64,000 nucleotides of DNA, from NCBI GenBank assembly GCA_903842065.1, contig CAIMKZ010000016.1:19253-83252 (forward strand), in the 5' to 3' direction. Below are positions 7,531 through 16,875 of the stretch, piece by piece (position 1 is the stretch's first letter; the number at the start of each line of letters is the position of its first letter). The notes under the pieces are model-generated. The model saw only the letters and a list, made by a program, of their open reading frames with translations. It was not told the origin of the DNA and did no database searches. Both the position numbers and the translations under genes were made by a program. Origin of the DNA: an uncultured Acidobacteriaceae bacterium (GTDB lineage Bacteria; Acidobacteriota; Terriglobia; Terriglobales; Acidobacteriaceae).

Positions 7531-10074
7531 ATGACAATGCCGGGTACGAGTGCGCAGAATTTCTGGGATAAGCCGCTTCACGACATTATGCAAGCGCTGG
7601 AGGCGACTCCGGCAGGGCTGACATCGGACGAGGCAAAAGAACGATTGCATCGATATAGCTCCAACAGCTTAGTGCAAAAATCGCGATTCGAAGCGCTCTT
7701 CAGTTTTCTCCGCTTATTTGTAAATCCGCTTGTCCTCATTCTGCTCATCGCCAGCTCGATATCTCTCACCCTAGGCGATCGGATTGGTGGACTTATTATC
7801 ATCTCCATCGTTCTGTTCAGTGTGCTTCTGAATGGCTTCATGGAGTTCCAGGCTCGCCATGCTGTAGAGACAATTCAAAAACAAGTAGCCACAACTGCGG
7901 CTGTGATTCGCGACGGGAAAGAACAAGAACTACCGGTAGCGGAGCTAGTGCCGGGAGATATTGTTCAACTGAATGCTGGCGACCTGGTACCGGCAGACTG
8001 CCGGCTAATCAAGATAATCGACCTTCATGTGCGCGAGTCAGCCCTGACCGGAGAGTCCCTGCCAGTCGAGAAGTCAGTGACGGATCTTGCGCCAGGAAAG
8101 CACGGGGCCGGCGACGCGAATAACAGCGTATTTCTTGGCACTGCGGTACAGTCCGGTATTGGTACAGCAGTTGTGGTCTGCACTGGAAAGAACACGGCAT
8201 TCGGCGACATCGCAACGCGTCTGGCTATGCGGCCTCCTGAGACCGAGTTTGGCCGTGGGATTCGACGTTTCGGCCTGATGATCACATCGATCACCATGCT
8301 GCTTGTGCTCTTTGTCCTGCTGGTGAACATTGTGCTTCACCGCCCCCTGTTAGAGTCGTTCCTCTTCTCAGTCGCGCTGGCCGTTGGGATGACGCCCGAG
8401 ATGATGCCCATGATCATTACGGTGACATTGGCCCGGGGCGCCAGGCGCATGACAAAGAAGAAAGTCCTTGTGAAGCAGTTGGCTGCCATCGAGGATTTTG
8501 GAAGTATTGATATTCTTTGCAGCGACAAGACGGGCACGCTCACGGAAGGCGAGATCGTGCTCGATCGGCATGTGGACGTTCAGGGCAAGGACGAAGAGAA
8601 CGTGCTGCGGATGATCTATCTGAACAGCTACTTCGAGGGTGGTATTAAAAGTCCTTTGGACACTGCGATCTTGAAGCATGACCACCCTACTATTGCAGAG
8701 TATGAAAAAGTGGATGAGATCCCTTTCGACTTCAATCGCAAGCGTCTTTCTGTTGTGGTGCGCCAGGGCGGAGAACATCTCCTCATTACCAAGGGGGAGG
8801 CAGAGAGCGTTTTTGCAATTTGTCAGACGGTGAACATAGGCGGAACTTCTCAGTTGTTCGATGCCGGCCAGCGGGCCAGCGCGGCAGAAACTTATAAGAA
8901 GTTGAGTGCAGACGGCTTTCGCGTCCTCGGGGTTGCATTGCGAAAAGTGGACGAGCAAGGTGCTTACTCGGTGGCCGCTGAGCAGGAGATGACGCTGATC
9001 GGGTTTGCCGCTTTCCTTGACCCACCTAAAGAGGGTATGTCTGCGGTTCTCGATGCATTAAAGCAAAACGGAATTTCCGTCGTCATTATGACCGGCGACA
9101 ACCAGTACGTAACGCAAAAGGTAGCCCGTGACGTCGGGCTGTCCGCGGACCGGATGATTAGCGGCGATGAAGTCGATACGACGGACGATGCCGCCCTTGC
9201 CTATCTGGCCGAGAACGGCGCCATCTTCGCCCGCATGTCTCCTGAGCAGAAGAACCGGGTGATTCTTGCGCTGAAGGCGCGCGGGCATGTGGTGGGGTTT
9301 CTGGGCGATGGCATCAACGATGCTCCGTCGCTGCACACAGCGGATGTTGGAATCTCGGTCATGAATGGCGTAGATGTGGCCAAAGACGCTGCCAAGATCA
9401 TTCTGCTTGAGAAGGATCTCGCGGTCTTGAACGAAGGTGTCATTGAGGGGCGACGGTCCTTTGCCAACATAATGAAGTACATCATCATGGGCACTAGTTC
9501 CAACTTTGGCAACATGTTCAGTATGGCGGGTGCGTCGCTGTTCCTGCCTTTCCTGCCGATGCTGCCAACGCAGATTCTTTTGAATAATCTCCTGTACGAC
9601 ACTTCGCAGATCAGCATCCCCGGAGACAATGTCGACTCAGCACTGCTGCATCGGCCCAAGCGATGGCAGATCAACTTTATTCGTCAGTTCATGATGATTA
9701 TCGGGCCGATCAGTTCGATTTATGACTTTGTTACTTTCGGGATACTCCTCTGGGTGTTCCACGCTTCGACAAACGCGCATCTCTTCCGCACGGGTTGGTT
9801 TGTGGAGTCACTGGCGACACAGACAGTGGTCGTTCTCGTGATCCGGACTGCGGGCAATCCTCTGAAGAGCCGCCCAAGCTGGGCTGTGTTGTTTAGCATG
9901 TCTGCCATCGTGACTCTCGCTGTAGTCCTGCCGTATACAGCAGCGGGGAAACTATTTCAATTTATCCCCCTGCCGATGTCATTACTGGGTGCAATCGCGC
10001 TGCTCGCAGTGACTTATCTCATGCTGGTGCAGGCCGTAAAGGTATGGTTCTATCGGCGGCACGCTCTACTCTAA
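7531..10074 (+). CDS. mgtA: magnesium-translocating P-type ATPase (P-IIIB)
   Basis: 847 residues. The ATG at 7531 is preferred because GGAG stands nine bases upstream; a TTG 14 codons earlier and an ATG two codons later are alternatives. Order of parts: N-terminal cation-ATPase domain, TM1-2, actuator domain with the TGES loop (ALTGESLPVEKS), the ion-site helix VGMTPEMMPMI, the phosphorylation site CSDKTGTL with Asp332, the N domain, the hinge GDGINDAPSL, then C-terminal membrane helices. The MTPEMMPMI signature and overall length fit MgtA/MgtB, which import Mg2+ using ATP. No MgtC or leader peptide was found beside it. An Nramp-like transporter lies 8 kb downstream. Confidence 0.93.
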   Translation: MTMPGTSAQNFWDKPLHDIMQALEATPAGLTSDEAKERLHRYSSNSLVQKSRFEALFSFLRLFVNPLVLILLIASSISLTLGDRIGGLIIISIVLFSVLLNGFMEFQARHAVETIQKQVATTAAVIRDGKEQELPVAELVPGDIVQLNAGDLVPADCRLIKIIDLHVRESALTGESLPVEKSVTDLAPGKHGAGDANNSVFLGTAVQSGIGTAVVVCTGKNTAFGDIATRLAMRPPETEFGRGIRRFGLMITSITMLLVLFVLLVNIVLHRPLLESFLFSVALAVGMTPEMMPMIITVTLARGARRMTKKKVLVKQLAAIEDFGSIDILCSDKTGTLTEGEIVLDRHVDVQGKDEENVLRMIYLNSYFEGGIKSPLDTAILKHDHPTIAEYEKVDEIPFDFNRKRLSVVVRQGGEHLLITKGEAESVFAICQTVNIGGTSQLFDAGQRASAAETYKKLSADGFRVLGVALRKVDEQGAYSVAAEQEMTLIGFAAFLDPPKEGMSAVLDALKQNGISVVIMTGDNQYVTQKVARDVGLSADRMISGDEVDTTDDAALAYLAENGAIFARMSPEQKNRVILALKARGHVVGFLGDGINDAPSLHTADVGISVMNGVDVAKDAAKIILLEKDLAVLNEGVIEGRRSFANIMKYIIMGTSSNFGNMFSMAGASLFLPFLPMLPTQILLNNLLYDTSQISIPGDNVDSALLHRPKRWQINFIRQFMMIIGPISSIYDFVTFGILLWVFHASTNAHLFRTGWFVESLATQTVVVLVIRTAGNPLKSRPSWAVLFSMSAIVTLAVVLPYTAAGKLFQFIPLPMSLLGAIALLAVTYLMLVQAVKVWFYRRHALL

Positions 10075-10390
10075 TCGAGCGTTATTCAGGGAGCATTGTG
10101 CGCCGGGAAGCATGGAAGCAGTAGCGAAACGGAATCTCCAATTGCCGGGTGGTGTAGAGGACGAAGGCAGCTACAGCTTCACAGTGTGTGTTTCCGATTG
10201 CTCAGACAAGTTCGATGCCGGCGACTAAGTTGAAGAATGTAAGGGCACAAGATGATGGCCCCGATATAGCAACGGGAAAACATAAACGCACTCACCCCTT
10301 ATGCAAGTTGCTGCAGCCCTGAAGTACTTAGCGGTGGCAAGAGCATCCCGCCCTAACCAGGGAACCGCAGACACCTTAAGGTGGTCACCT
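10075..10390. other. intergenic, no gene seen
   Basis: The 316 bp between mgtA and the next small secreted protein contain no supported frame. The promoter for the gene at 10391 is expected here but no clear -35/-10 pair was picked out. Confidence 0.4.
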
Positions 10391-10867
10391 ATGCTCGGAA
10401 TCAAGATACTGCTCTGTTCTACAGCATTGCTCGCCGGCCTGGCCTTGGCGCCAGCAGTCCAGGCGCAGATTGTAATCAGCATCGGCGTTCAACCGTCTTG
10501 TTCATACGGCTACTACGGCTATGCGCCCTATGCCTGCGCGCCCTATGGCTATTACGGGCCGGGCTACTTCTACCGAGGTATCTTCCTGGGGATGGATCCC
10601 TGGGGCGGTTGGGGTTATAGCCATGGCTGGGGCAGTCATCGTTTTGTCAGCGAAGGTGGAGGGAACTATCGCGGCGGGCCCGGCCCCGCGACCTATCGCG
10701 AGCCTAAAAGCGTGGTACGCGGTGGCGCGCGACCTAGCCCAGGCAGGCTGCCGGCGCGCTCGAACAATTCTCGTGCCAATACTTCGAAAGCACCCGCTGC
10801 CCATGGCGGTGGTAACGGCAACGGTGGCGGTAACGGAAATGGCGGCGGTGGCAACGGGAAACACTAA
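10391..10867 (+). CDS. small secreted Tyr/Gly-rich protein
   Basis: 158 residues from the ATG at 10391, preceded by an AAGGTGG ribosome site; the upstream extension of the frame is unlikely. The signal peptide (MLGIKILLCSTALLAGLALAP, cut after VQAQ) is followed by a Tyr/Gly/Pro segment (YGYYGYAPYACAPYGYYGPG), a WGGWGYSHGWG stretch, and a flexible tail of GGGNGNGG repeats. Such proteins are common in acidobacteria and proteobacteria as exported, probably surface-associated proteins of unknown function. Two cysteines in the Tyr-rich part could form a disulfide. Confidence 0.75.
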   Translation: MLGIKILLCSTALLAGLALAPAVQAQIVISIGVQPSCSYGYYGYAPYACAPYGYYGPGYFYRGIFLGMDPWGGWGYSHGWGSHRFVSEGGGNYRGGPGPATYREPKSVVRGGARPSPGRLPARSNNSRANTSKAPAAHGGGNGNGGGNGNGGGGNGKH

Positions 10868-10907
10868 CCGATATCCGCAATAAAAGGCGGCCGGTTGGGC
10901 AACAAGT

Positions 10908-10929
10908 GGCGGAGCATACCAGCTCCGCC
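10908..10929 (+). terminator. intrinsic terminator
   Basis: GGCGGAGC / GCTCCGCC 8-bp stem with a six-base loop, followed by GTTTTGCGTTT, 41 bp after the stop of the Tyr/Gly-rich gene. Confidence 0.7.
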
Positions 10930-11463
10930 GTTTTGCGTTTACAGAGGATTTTCGAGGGCACGTCTTGTAGTGATGGTCGAGCGTAGCGGCTGTCGGGCAG
11001 CTTGGACTATGAGCGAGATTGCTAAAGGATTTGTTTGCCGGCCTCGCCGAGCAGGATGTCGTGGGATCCTGTAGGCAGCTGTGAGATCGCCTGGCGATTG
11101 ACAGCTTTGCTGGTTACGGCCGTGCAGACGCATGCAGTTAGCGCATGCCACGGTCAGCAGGAATCCTCCGGTGCTCCAGCGCCGGCGCCCCTAGGGCGAA
11201 GAGACAAAGGAGCCGCGCGTTGCTCATGACCAGTTCTTTCTGCATGGTCTTTCGATCTCCAATAGGTATAGGGAAATTCTGGTTGGATAAACATCGCGCT
11301 CAATACCGGGCACTAGATGGAGCACGCCCTCTGGAACAGATTGTTCTGAGGACAGGCTGAAAAATTCATGAAATGAGAACACGTCTTCAAGGGAAGAGTG
11401 GCATTCAAGCCAGCGGCTCTCAACGAGCCAAGGAGCGCCATCACTCCTGAATGGCGCCTCGCA
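10930..11463. other. intergenic, no gene seen
   Basis: About 530 bp between convergent genes. Short frames on both strands have no recognisable features. Nothing further is supported. Confidence 0.4.
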
Positions 11464-11613
11464 TTACAACGTACTGCGGCGCCCGGTGATCAGATTGACG
11501 ATCAGGACGATCAGGGCTATTACCAGCAGAATGTGAATCAGACCACCGGCGATGTGGAAGCTGAATCCCAGAAGCCACAGAACCAGAATGATGATGAAGA
11601 TTGTCCAGAGCAT
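11464..11613 (-). CDS. lmo0937-like small membrane protein
   Basis: 49 residues, found by translating the reverse strand. The protein starts MLWTIFIIILVLWLLGF, continues SFHIAGGLIHILLVIAL and ends in NLITGRRSTL. Two hydrophobic helices separated by HIAGG and an LITGRR-type tail are the signature of the lmo0937 family of tiny membrane proteins. AAGGA stands about six bases before the chosen ATG; an in-frame ATG two codons upstream is possible. The function is not known; members are often found beside stress genes. Here it lies downstream of the SYLF gene on the same strand, 79 bp away, possibly in one transcript. Confidence 0.8.
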   Translation of the reverse strand: MLWTIFIIILVLWLLGFSFHIAGGLIHILLVIALIVLIVNLITGRRSTL

Positions 11614-11692
11614 ATGCATTCCTTATCTATATTGCATGCGCCCGAGATCGGAAGTCCGGCTCGGGCGCACACTAAGCATTCATTAACTGCTG

Positions 11693-12388
11693 TTAGTTCG
11701 AGGCAACGGCCTGTGCCTTTGCGGCGCGGACAGCTTCAAGGAACTCTTTAGCTGAAGCCGGCGCGGCAACTTTGCCTTCCAGAATGGAGCGAGTAGAGAT
11801 GAGATGGCCGTAGATCGCCCGTGTGGAATCTTCGTCACGGCGAATGGCGGCACCGGTCAGAGTAAGGCCGGCAAAGGCTCCCTTGGCTCTGGAGTAGGTG
11901 AGGATTTCGGTATCGAGCTTCCAATCGGTATTGGCAGAGGCGTGGCGCCCTACCGGGCCGGCTGCCGCGGAGGCATCGCCCCCTAGCTGGAACTTGCTTG
12001 CCATCAACTGCCGCATTCCGTCGTCGTTCTGGATAATCATTACCAGATCAACGCCTTCAAGGCCGATCTGCAATCCCCAGCTGCCGCCGGTGATGGCGAA
12101 GAACGCCGGTGCGCTCCATCCATTGGCTGTTCGGCAAGTGGTGACGCCGCGACCGTTCTCCGCGCCAAACACAAAGCCGCCCTTGATCATATGGGGAACG
12201 ACAGCGATGCACCTTGCATGTTCCAGAACTTCTTCAGGGATGCCGCTATCCGGCGCAGCCATGACCTCATGCAGAACTCTGCCCGCATGGTCCAATCGGT
12301 CCATCGTTGATTGCCGATCCGACTCTGCCCAAGCGGCGCTAGCCGCGCCCAGACTGAGTAATGCCACTAACGTAACAAGTTTCTTCAT
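11693..12388 (-). CDS. SYLF-domain lipid-binding protein (Ysc84-like), secreted
   Basis: 231 residues from the ATG at 12388 (AAGGG eight bases upstream; an in-frame GTG three codons earlier is the alternative). A signal peptide (MKKLVTLVALLSLGAASAAWA) is followed by the SYLF domain: an N-terminal amphipathic helix, CIAVVPHMIKGGFVFGAENG, GWSAPAFFAITGGSWGLQIG and DLVMIIQNDDGMRQL. SYLF domains bind phosphoinositides or other lipids in eukaryotes; bacterial secreted members are thought to be envelope proteins induced by stress. It is divergent to the Crp/Fnr regulator at 12910, with a 520-bp shared upstream region. Confidence 0.88.
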   Translation of the reverse strand: MKKLVTLVALLSLGAASAAWAESDRQSTMDRLDHAGRVLHEVMAAPDSGIPEEVLEHARCIAVVPHMIKGGFVFGAENGRGVTTCRTANGWSAPAFFAITGGSWGLQIGLEGVDLVMIIQNDDGMRQLMASKFQLGGDASAAAGPVGRHASANTDWKLDTEILTYSRAKGAFAGLTLTGAAIRRDEDSTRAIYGHLISTRSILEGKVAAPASAKEFLEAVRAAKAQAVASN

Positions 12389-12909
12389 GAACTTCACCCT
12401 TTTCTACCCATGCGCAGTGTCAACTGCTTTCCGCGCACCGAGGCGCACAAGGTAATTTCAACATTAGAGCGATTGAAGGTCGCAGTCTGAGCAATACCGC
12501 TCTTGTTTGGTCCCAGGGGAAGATGGCATCGGCACTCTTGGTCCGGCTGGGCATCTTGTGGTGGCGCCGACAATTGAACGGCTGGCTAGAACTGCTGGAA
12601 GCACAAAGCGTGTTCAAGCCTTGTTAGAACACTCTGCGCCTGTGCTTGCCCTTCAGATGGTAAATTGATATGACTCCCCAGATTGTGAGTAGAATTGACC
12701 AGATTGCTCGCTCCATCGGGTGTAAAAATGTAGTAACAGAAGGTTGTAGCCTGGATCAAGACACCCACTCTGGCACCTTCTGGTACGATCGGGCCTCGAT
12801 TGCTGCTTATGAGTCTAGACTGCTGGCTGGGTCTCAATTCTTTATTCCTTGAAACTACAAGGCTGCGCAGGTTGTGTTGCGAGCCTCCGACTGAAAGCAA
12901 CCCTTCCTT
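12389..12909. promoter_or_regulatory. divergent intergenic region between SYLF gene and Crp/Fnr regulator
   Basis: About 520 bp between two outward-facing genes, so promoters for both should be here. No coding frame is supported. No exact operator was assigned, although autoregulation by the neighbouring Crp/Fnr protein would be typical of the family. Confidence 0.35.
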
Positions 12910-13620
12910 ATGGTCAAGCTGGAACAACGCGCATTCGATGTAGCTGCATATCTCAAGAGTGCAGGGCTGGGGCGGAGAATTGTCGAATTGACGCCCAAGC
13001 AGGCCTTCTACTCGCAAGGGGACCTGTCCGACTCGGTTTTCTATCTTCAGAAGGGCCGGGCAAGAGTCACAGTTGTTTCGCACGCTGGAAAGGAAGCCAC
13101 CATCACACTGCTCTCCGCAGGCGATTTTGTGGGAGAGTGCGCGCTTGCCGCGGTGCCAGGACTTCGCTTGTCCACGGCCACAGCTATTACCACCTGTACG
13201 GCGCTCAAAATTTCGCGAGATGAGATGATCCGAGTGATGCACGCGGAACACGAGTTTTCCGACCTGTTTATGAAGTTTCTGCTGGAACGGAGCATGCGTA
13301 CCCAGGCCGATCTTGTCGATCAACTCTTCAACTCCAGTGAGAAGCGCCTGGCGCGCATTCTTCTGCTAATGGCGGAGTATGGGAAGGTGGGTGAGCGGGA
13401 TGTCCTGCTTCCCAAAATCTCGCAGGAGACCTTGGCTGAAATGATCGGCACTACCCGCTCTCGCGTGAGCTTCTTCATGAACCGTTTCCGCAAGCTTGGC
13501 TTTATCGATTATGAGGGACGGATACGAGTACACAAGTCCTTGCTGAACGTGGTCTTACACGATCTTCTGCCGGACGGCAATGCTGAAAAGCCAGCCCTAT
13601 CCGGCATCCCAGAGGACTAA
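12910..13620 (+). CDS. Crp/Fnr-family transcriptional regulator, paralogue 1
   Basis: 236 residues. A cyclic-nucleotide-binding-type beta roll covers residues ~15-130 (FYSQGDLSDSVFYLQKGRARV, then LLSAGDFVGECALA), followed by the dimerisation helix and a winged HTH with recognition segment GTTRSRVSFFMNRFRKLG. The N-terminal cysteine cluster of Fnr is absent, so an oxygen-labile Fe-S cluster is unlikely; the effector is unknown. Two close paralogues lie in this window (26874 and 41624, minus). All share the DNA-recognition segment and the long helix RSMRTQADLVDQLFNSSEKR. A receiver protein follows 104 bp downstream on the same strand. The ribosome site is weak. Confidence 0.9.
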   Translation: MVKLEQRAFDVAAYLKSAGLGRRIVELTPKQAFYSQGDLSDSVFYLQKGRARVTVVSHAGKEATITLLSAGDFVGECALAAVPGLRLSTATAITTCTALKISRDEMIRVMHAEHEFSDLFMKFLLERSMRTQADLVDQLFNSSEKRLARILLLMAEYGKVGERDVLLPKISQETLAEMIGTTRSRVSFFMNRFRKLGFIDYEGRIRVHKSLLNVVLHDLLPDGNAEKPALSGIPED

Positions 13621-13724
13621 CTCCAGGCCCGCATCGGATTTTTCAGCAGACCCTGTATAAAAGTGAACATCATTTCGGTTCGTTGCATGGGACACTCGCC
13701 TCAATCCACGGCATGGGGTGAGAG

Positions 13725-14228
13725 ATGCCCACTACAACACCGAGCATACTCATCGTTGACGATGAAGATACGATCCGGAGCACTTTGTCGCTTGAATTTC
13801 AGGAGATCGGGTACGCCGTGCGATCTGCTGAAAATGGCATCACCGCACTGGTTGAACTCGGGCAACATATCCCAGACATCCTTCTCTCCGATCTCAACAT
13901 GCCGGGTATGTCAGGCTTCGACCTCCTTTCAGTTGTCCGTCGCAGATATCCCGAAGTCCGTGTGATCGCCATGAGTGGCGCGTTCTTCGGGAACGAAGCG
14001 TCGTCTGGCGTGGCCGCCGATGCCTTCTACCAAAAAGGCAGCAGTATGGGCTGTCTGCTGAAGATCATTGAAGCGCTGCACAAGATGAAACAGCGCTCTT
14101 CTCTGCCTCCGAAATGTTCAACCCTATGCGAGATCGCTGCCCCCTCGGTCAATCGACCTCAAAGGAATTTTCGCCGAATGGGCAGCGAGCAATCTGCCGC
14201 TCAAGTCGCCTCCTCTCCTGGCAACTGA
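13725..14228 (+). CDS. single-domain response regulator
   Basis: 167 residues. A CheY-like receiver fills residues ~7-125: acidic pocket VDDEDT, phosphoacceptor Asp56 in DILLSDLNMPG, and the switch region VIAMSGAF with a conserved-type Lys in FYQKGSS. The remaining ~40 residues (Ser/Pro/Arg-rich) contain no output domain. Such proteins work by protein-protein contact or phosphotransfer. No kinase is adjacent; it follows the Crp/Fnr paralogue 1 by 104 bp, so the two may be co-expressed. Confidence 0.88.
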   Translation: MPTTTPSILIVDDEDTIRSTLSLEFQEIGYAVRSAENGITALVELGQHIPDILLSDLNMPGMSGFDLLSVVRRRYPEVRVIAMSGAFFGNEASSGVAADAFYQKGSSMGCLLKIIEALHKMKQRSSLPPKCSTLCEIAAPSVNRPQRNFRRMGSEQSAAQVASSPGN

Positions 14229-14254
14229 ACAAAAGAAGAAAGCGAGAGCGGACG

Positions 14255-14779
14255 ATGTACAAGATCACGGCGTGGAACGTGCTCTTACGTGAGCAGACTG
14301 AGTTGCCGGCAGGCCTGGAAGTGACAACAGATCGGTTCGGCGACGGCTGGGAGTGTGTACAGGCGGGAGATACAGAGCGCTTCAAAGCAGAAATTCAAGC
14401 GCGCGGTTGGGGTTTCCACATGCATACCGGCGGCTTGCTCGGAAACGGCGTGGACGACACCTCGCAGAGGGCGATTGCCAGCGCACTAAAGGTGGTTCTA
14501 TGTCACGTAGGCCAGGGCTACAATGCTGTGGAAGTTGAACATATCGAGTTGACGCAATATCCATGGTTCTTCCTGGCCAGGGTTGGAGTCTGTCCTTACC
14601 TGATACAGCCAGACGGAGCGATGCCTGCAGCCGAAATCATCAGAGATATTCAGGTCAACCGCTCGACCATGCGCTTGCCGCGCCAGCCTGACATGTTGTA
14701 TCCGCAATTCGGCAGCGCGATGCCGACGGTCAAGGAAATGTTGGTTTTATCAAGAAGCGTACAAGGGATGCCGCGATGA
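14255..14779 (+). CDS. hypothetical protein of an acidobacterial-type family
   Basis: 174 residues from the ATG at 14255, after an AGCGAGAGCGG stretch. The frame is open upstream but overlaps the response-regulator gene there. Features: MYKITAWNVLLREQTELPAG at the start, a WGFHMHTGGLLGNGVDDTSQ turn, and VEVEHIELTQYPWFFLARV, a beta-rich hydrophobic core. There is no signal peptide or membrane segment, so it should be cytoplasmic. I do not recognise a named domain; similar proteins seem to occur in acidobacteria near regulators. It lies 26 bp after the response regulator and may be in the same operon. Confidence 0.6.
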   Translation: MYKITAWNVLLREQTELPAGLEVTTDRFGDGWECVQAGDTERFKAEIQARGWGFHMHTGGLLGNGVDDTSQRAIASALKVVLCHVGQGYNAVEVEHIELTQYPWFFLARVGVCPYLIQPDGAMPAAEIIRDIQVNRSTMRLPRQPDMLYPQFGSAMPTVKEMLVLSRSVQGMPR

Positions 14780-14991
14780 CAATTCTGCAACTTGCATTGA
14801 TTCTGTTCTTCTTTCAGCGTGCTCTGCGTATTCCCAGAGAACCGGTTCGTGTCCGCGAATACTCCCGCCGATGCGAGCGATAGCTTGGGCCGTTTCGAAA
14901 ATACAACCCCGGCGTGCATGTCGCCTGCTCCTCAAATCGCCTGCGACCGATATGCAGTAAGGCGTGCGGTATAGAAAGTTGATTCTGATTC

Positions 14992-16266
14992 ATGACCTAT
15001 AAATGGAGCCTGATTCTGGCGCGCCAGGTGGCGCTCGTTCTTGCTGTGCTGGCATTGAACAGTGCTTTGTTTGCGTACTCCGTGCTCACCCACGAAGAGA
15101 TCGTGGACCTGGCATGGGCTTCCGATATTCGCCCTCTTCTGGTGCATCGCTTTCCTGATCTGACGGAAGATCAGCTTACGGAAGCGCATTCCTATGCATA
15201 TGGAGGTTCGGTCATTCAAGACCTGGGCTATTATCCCTTCGGGAGCAAGGACTTCAGCAATCTGTTGCATTACGTCCGCAGCGGTGACTTCATCATCGAA
15301 TTGAATCATCAAAGCCAGGATGCCAACGAATACGCCTTTGCATTGGGCGCGCTATCGCACTATGTGTCTGATATCGAGGGCCACCCGGCTATCAACCAGG
15401 CTGTAGCACTTCGCTACCCCAAGCTGCGTGCCAAATATGGCAACTCCGTTCGCTTCGCTCAAGGCAAGACGGCGCATCTGAAGACTGAATTTGGATTCGA
15501 TACTTTGCAGGTTGCGAAGAATCGGTATGCGTCGGACCATTACCACGATTTCATCGGGTTCCAAGTCGCGCAGCCCCTGTTGGAACGGACGTTCTTCGTC
15601 GTCTACGGACTGCAAATGAAGGACGTGCTGGCGAACGAAGCAATGGCTATTGGTTCCTATCGTTTCGCGGTTAGCCAACTGATTCCGCAAATGACCAAGG
15701 TTGCACTACGGACGCACAAGAAAGAACTGATTCAGGAGACCCCAAACTTTGCCAAGGCCACATTTCTGTTTCGCCTTTCGCGCTCGGAATACGAGCGGAA
15801 ATGGGGGAAGACCTATGCGAAGCCGAGTGTAGGCACGCGGATTCTATCCGCACTTCTGAGATACTTCCCCAAGGTCGGCCCCTTCAAAGGCATGGGCTTC
15901 GATAGCCCCTCGCCAAAGACAGAGGACTTATATATAAAGAGCATCAATGCCACTGTCGATGACTACCGCATTTTCCTTGCGGCAATCCGCACTGGCACGC
16001 TGACCCTGCCCAACTGCGATCTGGATGATGGCATGCCAACCACTGCAGCCGAATACACGTTGGCAGATGACACCTACGCCAAACTGCTGGCCAGACTGTC
16101 CGAGCGGAAGTTCGATGGAGTCTCCCCAAAACTTCGCGCCAATATTTTGGCGTTCTATTCCGATCTGTCTGTACCCATCGAGACCATGAAGCCCCCTTCT
16201 CCCTGGCTGGGCGTCCAGGCCGATCTCGGCAAGTTGAAGGCAGTCGATCTTCAACCTGTTCAGTGA
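14992..16266 (+). CDS. zinc-dependent phospholipase C family protein, exported
   Basis: 424 residues. An N-terminal hydrophobic segment (LARQVALVLAVLALNSALFA) serves as signal or anchor and is followed at once by SVLTHEEIVDLAW, the start of the zinc-dependent phospholipase C fold (PF00882). Further family-like histidine/aspartate clusters are HYVSDIEGHPAINQAV and SDHYHDF. Members bind three zinc ions and cleave phospholipid head groups; bacterial members of this length are mostly uncharacterised. The protein probably acts in the periplasm or outside. It stands alone between a hypothetical gene and a CsbD-like gene. Confidence 0.82.
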   Translation: MTYKWSLILARQVALVLAVLALNSALFAYSVLTHEEIVDLAWASDIRPLLVHRFPDLTEDQLTEAHSYAYGGSVIQDLGYYPFGSKDFSNLLHYVRSGDFIIELNHQSQDANEYAFALGALSHYVSDIEGHPAINQAVALRYPKLRAKYGNSVRFAQGKTAHLKTEFGFDTLQVAKNRYASDHYHDFIGFQVAQPLLERTFFVVYGLQMKDVLANEAMAIGSYRFAVSQLIPQMTKVALRTHKKELIQETPNFAKATFLFRLSRSEYERKWGKTYAKPSVGTRILSALLRYFPKVGPFKGMGFDSPSPKTEDLYIKSINATVDDYRIFLAAIRTGTLTLPNCDLDDGMPTTAAEYTLADDTYAKLLARLSERKFDGVSPKLRANILAFYSDLSVPIETMKPPSPWLGVQADLGKLKAVDLQPVQ

Positions 16267-16434
16267 GTGTAGAACTCTTCTTTGGCATCGGCAGCTTTCG
16301 TGTGAGTACTCACCTGATCCAAAGAGATCAGACACATAGAATTCCAGCGCCTACGTTGAAATGAGGCGGGGAGTACGTAACGACCCGATCCAAGCCACGA
16401 TCCCGTCCACATGAGATCTACGGAGGCAGCACCG

Positions 16435-16695
16435 ATGAACACGGAACAAGTCAATGGCACGATCGATGAAATCGTGGGAAGCGTCAAGCGCAAGGCTGGC
16501 GAGTTGACAGACGACACACCATTACAGATCAGAGGTATCGCCCAGCAGGTGAAGGGCAAGGTCGAGAGTGCGTGGGGCAACGCGAAAGAGGAACTCAGCG
16601 ACGCGATGGATGGCCCCGATGTCCACGTTGACACCAATATCGCAGTGGGACTGACAAGGTCTGAGCCGGAAGCGGAACACTGCAAGGCCAAATAG
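16435..16695 (+). CDS. CsbD family stress protein
   Basis: 86 residues from the ATG at 16435, with GGAGG eight bases upstream. The protein begins MNTEQVNGTIDEIVGSVKRK and contains IAQQVKGKVESAWGNAKEEL, two amphipathic helices typical of CsbD. This small soluble family is induced by the general stress response in many bacteria; its molecular role is unclear. The C-terminal 25 residues are a short acidic tail. Confidence 0.9.
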   Translation: MNTEQVNGTIDEIVGSVKRKAGELTDDTPLQIRGIAQQVKGKVESAWGNAKEELSDAMDGPDVHVDTNIAVGLTRSEPEAEHCKAK

Positions 16696-16875
16696 ATTCT
16701 TGACACGGCTTCTCCATCGCTCCATCTCTCCACATAAGTGGGTGGTGAGAAGCGTCAAAAACAAGCGATGATCCGTGGGCGGAGGGTAGCCCGATGGATA
16801 GGTGTGCCGCCCACTGCGGCCAATGCGATAGCCGAATGCCGTCGGCCTCAAGACTCAGGAAACAGAGGATGAACT

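Noticed and set aside
14992..16266. Reading the phospholipase C-like protein as a defence effector
   Set aside because: It has an export segment and no partner genes of known defence systems nearby; nothing supports such a role.
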